From positions 4,154,001 to 4,218,000 of the forward strand of contig NZ_CP062941.1 of NCBI RefSeq assembly GCF_015101885.1: a stretch of 64,000 nucleotides of DNA. Reading direction: 5' to 3'. Position numbers and translations under genes: made by a program. The DNA is from Massilia litorea. GTDB lineage: Bacteria; Pseudomonadota; Gammaproteobacteria; Burkholderiales; Burkholderiaceae_D. Below the pieces are notes generated by a model that saw only the letters and a program-made list of their open reading frames with translations, made no database searches and was not told where the DNA came from. Positions 44,811 to 52,244 of this stretch are shown piece after piece; the first letter of the stretch is position 1; every line of letters begins with the position of its first letter.

Positions 44811-45470
44811 TTACTTGGTGCCGAAGATGCGGTCGCCGGCGTCGCCCAGGCCCGGCACGATATACGCGTGCTCGTTCAGGTGCGAGTCGAGCGAAGCGAC
44901 ATACAGCTTCACGTCCGGATGCGCATCGTGGAAGACCTTGACGCCTTCGGGGGCCGCGACCAGGGCCAGGAAGATGATCTGGTCGTCGCGCACGCCGCGC
45001 TTCTTGAGCACGTCGACCGCGTGCACCGCCGAGTTCCCGGTGGCGACCATCGGATCGCACAGGATGAAGGTGCGCTCGGAGGTGTCCGGCAGGCGCACCA
45101 GGTATTCGACCGGCTCGTGGGTGTCGGGATCGCGGTACACGCCGATGTGGCCGACGCGCGCCGACGGCACCAGTTCCAGCAGGCCGTCGCTCATGCCGAT
45201 ACCGGCGCGCAGGATCGGCACGATGGCCAGCTTCTTGCCGGCGATGACGGGGGCGTCGATCGTCACCAGCGGGGTCTGGATCGCACGCGTGGTCAGCGGC
45301 AGGTCGCGCGTGATCTCGTAGCCCATCAGGAGCGTGATTTCCTTGAGCAGTTCGCGGAAGGTGCGCGTGGAGGTGTCGTGCTCGCGCATGTGCGACAGCT
45401 TGTGCTGGATCAGCGGGTGGTTCAGGATGTAGAGGCTCGGGAAGCGCGGGTCTTGTTTCATGATCGACAT
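44811..45470 (-). CDS. upp: Uracil phosphoribosyltransferase
   Basis: 219-aa pyrimidine-salvage enzyme that makes UMP from uracil and PRPP. It shows [20 protein letters not shown], the PRPP-binding [19 protein letters not shown] and the uracil-binding C-terminus [16 protein letters not shown]. The ribosome site is weak; ATG 45470 or in-frame ATG 45461 are both possible. It is followed at 3 bases by the Hpt gene, an uncommon pairing. Confidence 0.95.
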   Translation of the reverse strand: MSIMKQDPRFPSLYILNHPLIQHKLSHMREHDTSTRTFRELLKEITLLMGYEITRDLPLTTRAIQTPLVTIDAPVIAGKKLAIVPILRAGIGMSDGLLELVPSARVGHIGVYRDPDTHEPVEYLVRLPDTSERTFILCDPMVATGNSAVHAVDVLKKRGVRDDQIIFLALVAAPEGVKVFHDAHPDVKLYVASLDSHLNEHAYIVPGLGDAGDRIFGTK

Positions 45471-45505
45471 AAGAGGTGTTCTTTGGTTGAGACGTTCAAC
45501 CTGCC

Positions 45506-45534
45506 ATTATCCCAGTAGCGCGTCCTTTTGTCGC
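45506..45534 (-). promoter_or_regulatory. Candidate promoter of upp
   Basis: On the minus strand GCGACA (45529-45534), a 17-base spacer and GATAAT (45506-45511) stand 36 bases ahead of the upp ATG. Confidence 0.5.
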
Positions 45535-45557
45535 GCTCCGGCTGTAGAAACTTCATG

Positions 45558-47234
45558 CTAGAGCTTCAGGGCCCGCGCCAGGATCGCGTCGAGGTCGAGC
45601 CCGGACGGCAGCCGGCCGAAGGCGCCGCCCACATCCTGCGCGATGCGCGAGGCGACGAAGGCCTCGGCCACATACGGCGGCGCATGCTGCAGCAGCAGTG
45701 CGCCCTGCACCGCGATCACCAGCCGCTCGGCGAGCCTGCGCGCGCCCGCTTCGTCCGTGTCCAGCAGGTCGCGCCCGAGCTGCCCGACATACCGGGCGAA
45801 GCGCGCGTCGAGCGCCGCCGCCGGCGCCAGCTCGGCCTCGAGCGCCGCGCGCGCCGCCTCCGGCGCCTTGCCGAGTGCACGCAGCACGTCCAGGCACATC
45901 ACGTTGCCCGAGCCTTCCCAGATCGAGTTGACGGGAAACTCGCGGTACAGGCGCGCCAGCGGCCCATCCTCGACATAGCCGTTGCCGCCCATGACCTCCA
46001 TCGCCTCGGCGCCGAAAGCCGGGCCGCGCTTGCACAGCCAGTACTTGCCGGCCGGGGTCAGGATGCGGCCGAGCGCGGCTTCGTTCGGATCGTCTGCCCT
46101 GTCGAAGCAGCGCGCCAGGCGCAGGGCGAAGGCGGTGGCCGCTTCCGATTCGAGCGCCAGGTCGGCCAGCACGTTCTGCATCAGCGGCTGCTGCGCCAGC
46201 GGTTTGCCGAAGGCGGCGCGGCCGCGCGCGTGGTGCAGCGCGTGGCACAGGGCCGCGCGCATGATGCCGGCCGTGCCGACCACGCAATCGAGGCGGGTAT
46301 GGCTGCCCATTTCGAGGATGGTCGGGATGCCGCGCCCGACCGCGCCCACCAGCCAGCCGACCGCGTCGCAGAATTCGACCTCGGACGAGGCGTTCGAGCG
46401 GTTGCCGAGTTTATCTTTCAGGCGCTGCACCCGGATCGCATTGCGGCTGCCGTCGGGCAGGAAGCGCGGCACGAAGAAACATGACAAGCCGGCACTCCCG
46501 CCTTCGTCGGTCTGTGCCAGGATCAGGTGGGCGTCCGACTGCGGCGCCGAGAAAAACCACTTGTGGCCGACGATGCGCCAGGCGCCCTCGCCTTCCTCGC
46601 CGAAGCGCGCCCTCGCCTCGCCCGGGGCAATCTCCGTTGCGCGCGTCGTGTTGGCGCGCACGTCGGTGCCGCCCTGTTTTTCCGTCATGCCCATGCCGAT
46701 CAGGGCGCCGCGTTTCTGCCCGACCGGCAGCGAGCGCGGGTCGTACTCGTTCGAGAGGATTTTCGGGAGCCAGCGCTCGCCCAGCTTGCCGGCGCGGCGC
46801 AGCGCCGGCACCGAGGCGTAGGTCATCGTCACCGGGCACTGGGCGCCGTTCTCCACCTGCCCGAACAGCAGATAGGCGCCGGCCCGCGCCACCTGCGCGC
46901 CCGGGCGCGGATCGGCCCAGGGCGCAGAGTGGGCGCCGGCGCCGATCATCAGCGCCATCAATTCATGCCAGGCCGGATGGAATTCGATTTCGTCGATGCG
47001 CCGCCCGCTGCGGTCGAAGGCGACCAGGCGCGGCCCGTTGGCATTGGCCAGGCGCGCGAGGTCGAGCACTTCCGGACGGCCCAGGCGGGCGCCAAGCGCG
47101 TCGAGGCCATCGTGCGCCCACTGCGCGCCCTCGCGCGCCAGGCCCTCCTGCAAAGCCGGATCGCAGCGCAGCAGGTTGACGTCGCCGAAGGGCGGCGCCT
47201 GGTTGAAGACTTCGTGCGTGTCGAACTGGTTCAT
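45558..47234 (-). CDS. aidB: AidB-type acyl-CoA dehydrogenase
   Basis: 558-aa flavoprotein of the acyl-CoA dehydrogenase superfamily, AidB branch: GMGMTEKQGGTDVRANTT, WFFSAPQSDAHL, RLDCVVGTAGIMRAAL and MEVMGGNGYVED, with the enlarged C-terminal part. In E. coli AidB is part of the adaptive response to alkylation; its real reaction is unclear. A GAGGAG box precedes the ATG. It is separate from upp (87-base gap). No ada or alkB gene is near. Confidence 0.9.
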   Translation of the reverse strand: MNQFDTHEVFNQAPPFGDVNLLRCDPALQEGLAREGAQWAHDGLDALGARLGRPEVLDLARLANANGPRLVAFDRSGRRIDEIEFHPAWHELMALMIGAGAHSAPWADPRPGAQVARAGAYLLFGQVENGAQCPVTMTYASVPALRRAGKLGERWLPKILSNEYDPRSLPVGQKRGALIGMGMTEKQGGTDVRANTTRATEIAPGEARARFGEEGEGAWRIVGHKWFFSAPQSDAHLILAQTDEGGSAGLSCFFVPRFLPDGSRNAIRVQRLKDKLGNRSNASSEVEFCDAVGWLVGAVGRGIPTILEMGSHTRLDCVVGTAGIMRAALCHALHHARGRAAFGKPLAQQPLMQNVLADLALESEAATAFALRLARCFDRADDPNEAALGRILTPAGKYWLCKRGPAFGAEAMEVMGGNGYVEDGPLARLYREFPVNSIWEGSGNVMCLDVLRALGKAPEAARAALEAELAPAAALDARFARYVGQLGRDLLDTDEAGARRLAERLVIAVQGALLLQHAPPYVAEAFVASRIAQDVGGAFGRLPSGLDLDAILARALKL

Positions 47235-47564
47235 TGCGGCTCCTCGCGGCTATGCGCGTTCCGGTCTATAATGTTGCAAGAAAGCATCGAATCGAATGCT
47301 TTTGCTTTCTTAGGTGCAACTCATCGGCGACAATGGCGGTCTTGTATTGACAGCGCCTGTTAGCGATCCGTCAAGAGGCTAGCGCAAAGCGCGACGTCAG
47401 GCAAGGTGCCACTGCGGTAACGCAAATGAAGCGTAAATCACAGTGGCAACCGATCTTTTTTTAATGCCCCTTGGAATTTTTCAGTGATAAAGTGCCCTGT
47501 GGTTTGTTAAACTCGCACGGTTCCACCTGTTCAGGGTGCCCGCAATAAGGCAGATATTTCAACG
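47235..47564. other. 330-base non-coding region before the GGDEF-EAL gene
   Basis: Holds a TATAAT, two alternative hairpins near 47280-47310, a TTGACA without a partner -10, and a hairpin with a T-run at 47404-47462. No protein-coding frame is supported. See the ncRNA entry. Confidence 0.6.
47279..47462 (+). ncRNA. Candidate small RNA or transcription attenuator
   Basis: A TATAAT at 47267-47272 predicts a start near 47279. GAAAGCA (47280-47286) pairs with TGCTTTC (47303-47309). The 3' end is a strong hairpin, TGCCACTG (47407-47414) with CAGTGGCA (47441-47448) extended by GGT/ACC, followed after four bases by seven T (47456-47462). The product would be about 184 nt and end 100 bases before the GGDEF-EAL start. 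It does not match the c-di-GMP riboswitch sequence pattern I know. The -35 is weak. Confidence 0.4.
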
Positions 47565-49301
47565 ATGCGCTCTCCTTCCGCCGCCGTGCCGTTCGACCAG
47601 CCGCGCCCGGCGCCGGCGCATGGCGCCGACAGCCTGCTCGAGGCCGCGGGCGATTGCGCGTTCCGGATCGCCCCGAGCGGCGAGATCCGCAGCGCCAGCC
47701 GGCGCACGCTGCGCCTGCTGGGCCTCCAGATAGCGGCCGAGGGCATGCCGCTGGCCGGCTTCGTGCTGGAGGGCGACGGCGCCGCCCTGCGCACCGCGAT
47801 CGCGGAGGCCAACGCGGCGGCAGATCCGGTGCTGGTGCGCGTGCGCCTGCGCTGCGTTGACCAGGACCTACCCTTCGAACTGCGCATCGCCGAGCTCGGC
47901 GAGGACGACAGCCTGCTGGTCGTCGGGCGCGACATGAGCGCGCAGCACGCCACCGAGGAACGGCTGCGCCACATGGCGACCCACGACGCGCTGACCGAAC
48001 TGCCGAACCGCCTGCTGCTGACCGACCGCATCCGCATGGTCGTCGCCAACGCGCGTCGCTCCGGCCAGGGCTTTGCCGTCGCCACGATCGGCCTCGACGG
48101 CTTCAAGAAGGTCAACGACGCGCTCGGCCACGCGATCGGCGACGCCGTGCTGCGCCAGGCCGCCGCGCGCCTGCGCCGGGCGATGCGCGACAGCGATACG
48201 CTGGCGCGCGTGGGCGGCGACGAATTCGTCGTGATCCTGCCCGGCACCGCCAGCGAGGCGCAAATCAAGCTGGTCACGGGACGCCTGCTGGCGACCCTGC
48301 AGTCGCCCTTCGAGCATGAGGGCCACACAATCCACCTCGGCGCCTCGGTCGGCGTCGCGCTCTATCCGCAGCATGCCGAGGACGACCACGGCCTGCTGGC
48401 GCTGGCCGACGCCGCCCTGTCGCGCGCCAAGGAAACCGGCAAGGGCCGCGCCGTGGTCTACAGCGCGCGCGAACAGGGTCCGCCGCAGCACGACATCTCG
48501 CTCGAGGCGGCCATGTTCTCGGCGGTGCGCGAAGGCGAATTCCTGCTCTACTACCAGCCGATCGTCGACGCCCGCACGCGTTCGATCGAAGGCTTCGAGA
48601 CGCTGATGCGCTGGAAGCACCCGACGCTGGGCATGGTGCCGCCGGTGCGCTTCATCCCGATCGCCGAGACCAATGGCCTGATCAACCTGCTCGGCGCCTG
48701 GGCCCTGAAGTCGGCCTGCGCCCAGATCCTGCAGTTCGAGGAAGCGGCCAAGCGCGAGCTCTACATCTCGGTCAACATCAGCCCGCGCCAGTTCAGGAAC
48801 GACAAGTTCCTCGGCGTGCTGGACGAGGCACTGGCCCTGTCCGGCATGCCGGGCAAGAAGCTCGTGCTCGAAATCACCGAGGGCACGCTGATGGTCGACC
48901 CGCTGCACGCGGAAACCATCCTCACCAAAATGGCCGAGCGCGGCGCGCGCATCGCGATCGACGACTTCGGCACCGGCTACTCTTCCCTGGCCTACCTGAA
49001 GCGCTTCCCGATCTCGGTGCTGAAGGTGGACCGCGCCTTCGTGAAGGACCTGCCGGACGCGCAGAAGGAGGCGGCGATCTGCAGCGCCGTGCTCGACATG
49101 GCGCGCCACCTCGACCTGTCGGTGGTGGCCGAAGGCGTCGAAACCGAGGAGCAGCTGGGCTGGCTCTCGGCACGCGACTGCCGCTACATCCAGGGTTATC
49201 TCACCGGCAAACCGATGCCGGCGCACGTGGCCCTCGCCGCCCTGCAGGACAACCATTACACGGCATTGCTGCCGCCAGATCTCCGGGCCAGTACACCATG
49301 A
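47565..49301 (+). CDS. PAS-GGDEF-EAL c-di-GMP turnover protein
   Basis: 578-aa cytosolic protein with an N-terminal PAS-like domain (about 20-130), GGDEF domain (about 140-305) and EAL domain (about 325-565). GGDEF is intact at about 217, preceded by RDSD, the RxxD inhibitory site. The EAL side reads ETL but keeps VNISPRQ, LEITEG, DDFGTGYSSL (about 465), LKVDRAF, EGVE and the glutamine in IQGYLTGKP. Both activities are possible. Its stop overlaps the HDOD gene start by 4 bases. Confidence 0.93.
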   Translation: MRSPSAAVPFDQPRPAPAHGADSLLEAAGDCAFRIAPSGEIRSASRRTLRLLGLQIAAEGMPLAGFVLEGDGAALRTAIAEANAAADPVLVRVRLRCVDQDLPFELRIAELGEDDSLLVVGRDMSAQHATEERLRHMATHDALTELPNRLLLTDRIRMVVANARRSGQGFAVATIGLDGFKKVNDALGHAIGDAVLRQAAARLRRAMRDSDTLARVGGDEFVVILPGTASEAQIKLVTGRLLATLQSPFEHEGHTIHLGASVGVALYPQHAEDDHGLLALADAALSRAKETGKGRAVVYSAREQGPPQHDISLEAAMFSAVREGEFLLYYQPIVDARTRSIEGFETLMRWKHPTLGMVPPVRFIPIAETNGLINLLGAWALKSACAQILQFEEAAKRELYISVNISPRQFRNDKFLGVLDEALALSGMPGKKLVLEITEGTLMVDPLHAETILTKMAERGARIAIDDFGTGYSSLAYLKRFPISVLKVDRAFVKDLPDAQKEAAICSAVLDMARHLDLSVVAEGVETEEQLGWLSARDCRYIQGYLTGKPMPAHVALAALQDNHYTALLPPDLRASTP

Positions 49302-50791
49302 CGCCACTTATGAATGAACGCGCGCCAGCAGCCGACGCCACCCTTGCCCTGCTGTGGGAGCGTATCCGCCGCCAGGGCGACATGCCCGGCTTCACGCGCG
49401 CCATCAATGCCATCCTGGCGTCGATGCGCGGCGAGGACGAGCGCGAATTCTCGATGACGCAGACCGTGCTGTCGGACCCGGTCCTGACGCAGAAGGTACT
49501 CAGGCTCGCCAACAGCGGCATGTACTCGGCCTTCGGCCAGCGCATCAACACGGTCTCGAAGGCGGTGCTGGTGCTCGGCACCGAGGCGATCGGCCATCTG
49601 GCGCTTGGTCTGAAGCTGATCGAGGAACTGGCGAAGAGCACGCCCGATTCGGCGCATGCACACGTCGAGATGGAAAAGGCCGTGCTGGCCGGGATGGTGG
49701 CCCAGCAGGTGGCCGCCAGCGCCGCCACGCGCGACCCCGAGGAAGCCGTGGTCTGCTCGATCCTGCATTCGCTGGGCCGGATGATGGTGACCTTCTACAT
49801 GCCGGAGCGCTGGGCGCGCATGCGCGAGATCGCCGGCGCCGGCTGCGAGGACAATGCGGCGCAGGCAGTTCTCGGGCTGCCGCTCGAGGCACTGGGCCGC
49901 GCCACCGCCGAACACTGGGGCCTGCCGCGCAACCTGGTGGCGGGCATGCGTACGCTCGAGCCGGGCGAACGCGCCGAAGGCTTCGGCCATGACGACTGGC
50001 TCGCTGCCCTCGGCACCATGTCGACGCGCTGCGCAAACTCGCTCTGGAACGACGACGAGGCGGGCGCCACCCAGGTGGCCGAGCTGGCGCAAGCCTTCGC
50101 GCCGATGCTGGGCGTGGAGCCGGAACGGATGCTCGTTGCGATCGCCAAGGCGAAGCGCGAAGTGCAGGCCGACCTGACCATTGCGCCGCTCGCCAAGCCC
50201 CAGGAAACGCAGGCCCGCGTCGAGCAGGTGGCGCGCAAGCGCGAAGCCGGCAACCGGATCCTGATGAGCGGCGCGGCCGACATGCGCGACGCGGGTGTCG
50301 CCGTCAATCCGGGCCAGATGATGTCGATGGCGCTCGAGACCATCTTCCAGGGCCTGTCGTTTACGCGCGCCTTTGCTTTTCTGCGCAACCGGCGCGAGGG
50401 AAAATACCTGGCGCGCATGGGCTTCGGCTCGGCTGCCCGTGCCCTGATGCCGAACCTGAGTTTCGACGATGCCTATGGCGCCGACGTGTTCCATGCCGCG
50501 CTCACCAGCGACCGCGTGATCTTCATCGAGAATGCGCGCGACGAGAAATTCGCCGCCAAGCTGCCCGGCTGGTGGCGCGGCACCCTGTCCGAAGCGCGCT
50601 GCTTCGTCGTGATCCCGCTGTGCCTGAACGGCCAGCCCGTGGGCTTCATCTATGGCGACTGGGACGACACCTTCCCGTCGATCAGCCTGAGCCAGACGGA
50701 GTTTTCGCTGCTGAACGACCTGCGCTCGCTGGTCGTGCGCGCGATCGAGCGCCGCACGCAGTCCGAACTGGCGGCGGCCGGCAAGGCCTGA
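49298..50791 (+). CDS. HDOD-domain protein with C-terminal GAF-like domain
   Basis: 497-aa signalling protein. The HDOD domain (about 20-230) reads LSDPVLTQKVLRLANSGMYS, AVLVLGTEAIGHLAL and SILHSLGRMM, an HD-like fold without the full metal-binding pairs. The last 150 residues (ARFVVIPLCLNG-like then GQPVGFIYGDW) look like a GAF domain. It is translationally coupled to the GGDEF-EAL gene, so the two likely act in one c-di-GMP output. Confidence 0.88.
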   Translation: MTPLMNERAPAADATLALLWERIRRQGDMPGFTRAINAILASMRGEDEREFSMTQTVLSDPVLTQKVLRLANSGMYSAFGQRINTVSKAVLVLGTEAIGHLALGLKLIEELAKSTPDSAHAHVEMEKAVLAGMVAQQVAASAATRDPEEAVVCSILHSLGRMMVTFYMPERWARMREIAGAGCEDNAAQAVLGLPLEALGRATAEHWGLPRNLVAGMRTLEPGERAEGFGHDDWLAALGTMSTRCANSLWNDDEAGATQVAELAQAFAPMLGVEPERMLVAIAKAKREVQADLTIAPLAKPQETQARVEQVARKREAGNRILMSGAADMRDAGVAVNPGQMMSMALETIFQGLSFTRAFAFLRNRREGKYLARMGFGSAARALMPNLSFDDAYGADVFHAALTSDRVIFIENARDEKFAAKLPGWWRGTLSEARCFVVIPLCLNGQPVGFIYGDWDDTFPSISLSQTEFSLLNDLRSLVVRAIERRTQSELAAAGKA

Positions 50792-50803
50792 TCAATTGCA
50801 GGG

Positions 50804-50830
50804 GTCCTCGAGGCCAATGGCCTCGAGGAC
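50804..50830. repeat. 12-bp hairpin after the HDOD gene
   Basis: GTCCTCGAGGCC, AAT, GGCCTCGAGGAC is a perfect 12-bp stem with a 3-base loop and no T-run. It may stop or stabilise the upstream transcript. Confidence 0.6.
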
Positions 50831-50847
50831 GGATTCACCGGGCTGCG

Positions 50848-50939
50848 CCCACGCGTGAATGTCGCACTGTGTCGGCTTCGCTTGAGGAAAGACCCGCCAA
50901 CGCGACGCCGGCGTCACGCGTGGGCATGCCCACCCTACG
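50848..50939. repeat. Dispersed inverted-repeat element (REP-like), copy 1
   Basis: CCCACGCGTG (50848-50857) pairs perfectly with CACGCGTGGG (50915-50924); the right end continues GCATGCCCACCCTACG. The words CCCACGCG, GTGGGC and GCCCACCCTACG recur at 57616-57691. It lies between the convergent HDOD and aroC genes. Confidence 0.65.
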
Positions 50940-50940
50940 A

Positions 50941-52032
50941 TCAGATCCGCGGCGTATCGACGTGCACGTCGCCGCACTGCGCACGGTGCATCAGCGCGTG
51001 GTCGATCAGCACCAGCGCCAGCATCGCTTCGGCGATCGGCGTCGCGCGGATGCCCACGCAGGGGTCGTGGCGGCCGAAGGTTTCGACCATGGCCGGCGCG
51101 CCCGTCTTGTCGATCGAACGGCGCGGCACGCGGATCGAGGAAGTCGGCTTGATCGCCAGCGAGACCGTGATGTCCTGCCCGGTCGAGATCCCGCCCAGCA
51201 CCCCGCCGGCCTGGTTGCCCACAAAACCCTCGGGCGTGAGTTCGTCGCCGTGCTCGGAACCCTTCTGCACGACCGCATTGAAGCCGGCGCCGATCTCGAC
51301 GCCCTTGACCGCGTTAATCCCCATCATCGCGTAGGCGATGTCGGCGTCGAGCTTGTCGTAGATCGGCTGGCCGAAGCCGACCGGCACGCCGGTTGCGACG
51401 ACGTCGATGCGCGCGCCGATCGAGTCGCCGGCACGGCGCAGGTCGTCCATGTAGGCTTCCATCCGCGCCAGCAGCGCGGCATCATCGGTGGCGGCGAAGA
51501 AGGGATTGTTCGGCACATGCTCCCAGCCGCCGAACGGGATCTCGATCTCGCCCAGTTGGCGCATGCAGCCGGCGAATCCGATGCCGTAGCGCTCGCGCAG
51601 CCATTTCTTGGCGACGGCGCCGGCGCCGACCACGGGCGCCGTCAGGCGCGCCGATGAACGGCCGCCGCCGCGCGGATCGCGCACGCCGTACTTGTGCCAG
51701 TAGGTGTAGTCGGCGTGGCCGGGACGGAAGGTATCGGCGATGTTGCCGTAGTCCTTGCTGCGCTGGTCTTCGTTCTGGATCAGCAGCGCGATCGGGGTGC
51801 CGGTGGTGACGCCTTCATACACGCCCGACAGGATCTGCACCCGGTCCGCTTCCTGGCGCTGGGTCACGTGGCGCGAGGTACCGGGCTTGCGGCGGTCGAG
51901 ATCGGACTGGATGTCCGCTTCGCTGAGAAGCATGCCCGGCGGACAGCCATCGATGACGCAGCCGATCGCGGGACCGTGCGATTCGCCGAAGGTGGTGACT
52001 GAGAAGAGCTTGCCGAAGGAATTACCAGACAT
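50941..52032 (-). CDS. aroC: Chorismate synthase
   Basis: 363-aa FMN-dependent enzyme for the last step of the shikimate pathway. Signatures include [20 protein letters not shown] at the N-terminus, [15 protein letters not shown] in the middle, and [19 protein letters not shown]. It lies between c-di-GMP genes with no functional link seen. Confidence 0.96.
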   Translation of the reverse strand: MSGNSFGKLFSVTTFGESHGPAIGCVIDGCPPGMLLSEADIQSDLDRRKPGTSRHVTQRQEADRVQILSGVYEGVTTGTPIALLIQNEDQRSKDYGNIADTFRPGHADYTYWHKYGVRDPRGGGRSSARLTAPVVGAGAVAKKWLRERYGIGFAGCMRQLGEIEIPFGGWEHVPNNPFFAATDDAALLARMEAYMDDLRRAGDSIGARIDVVATGVPVGFGQPIYDKLDADIAYAMMGINAVKGVEIGAGFNAVVQKGSEHGDELTPEGFVGNQAGGVLGGISTGQDITVSLAIKPTSSIRVPRRSIDKTGAPAMVETFGRHDPCVGIRATPIAEAMLALVLIDHALMHRAQCGDVHVDTPRI

Positions 52033-52193
52033 ATGCGTATGCGGAAGGGTGCGAAAAAGACCATTCTACCAGTCCGCGCAACGATCGGCCGACGCCCCGC
52101 TTTTTCCTCCGACAATCCGTATTATGTTTCCCCGTAGATATAAATTTTTGCTTCGAGCAACAATATTTGAGCGCCGCGTTCGGTAATGTCCGC

Positions 52194-52199
52194 TATACT
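52194..52199 (+). promoter_or_regulatory. Candidate -10 box of the REC-EAL gene
   Basis: TATACT 45 bases ahead of the ATG at 52245. A TTGAGC lies 21 bases further upstream, which is too long for a good pair. Confidence 0.35.
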
Positions 52200-52244
52200 C
52201 CGTGGGTATGAACCGCCGAGCCTAATCTTGGAGACGCAACAATA

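Noticed and set aside
47347..47380. A second promoter at a perfect TTGACA
   Set aside because: No -10-like hexamer lies 16-18 bases downstream.
47360..47450. A c-di-GMP riboswitch (GEMM) upstream of the GGDEF-EAL gene
   Set aside because: CGCAAAGC and GGCAAGG occur but in the wrong order and without the tetraloop and receptor pattern.
47868..49307. A 479-codon minus-strand frame opposite the second GGDEF-EAL gene
   Set aside because: It is a mirror of a real gene with no motif or ribosome site.
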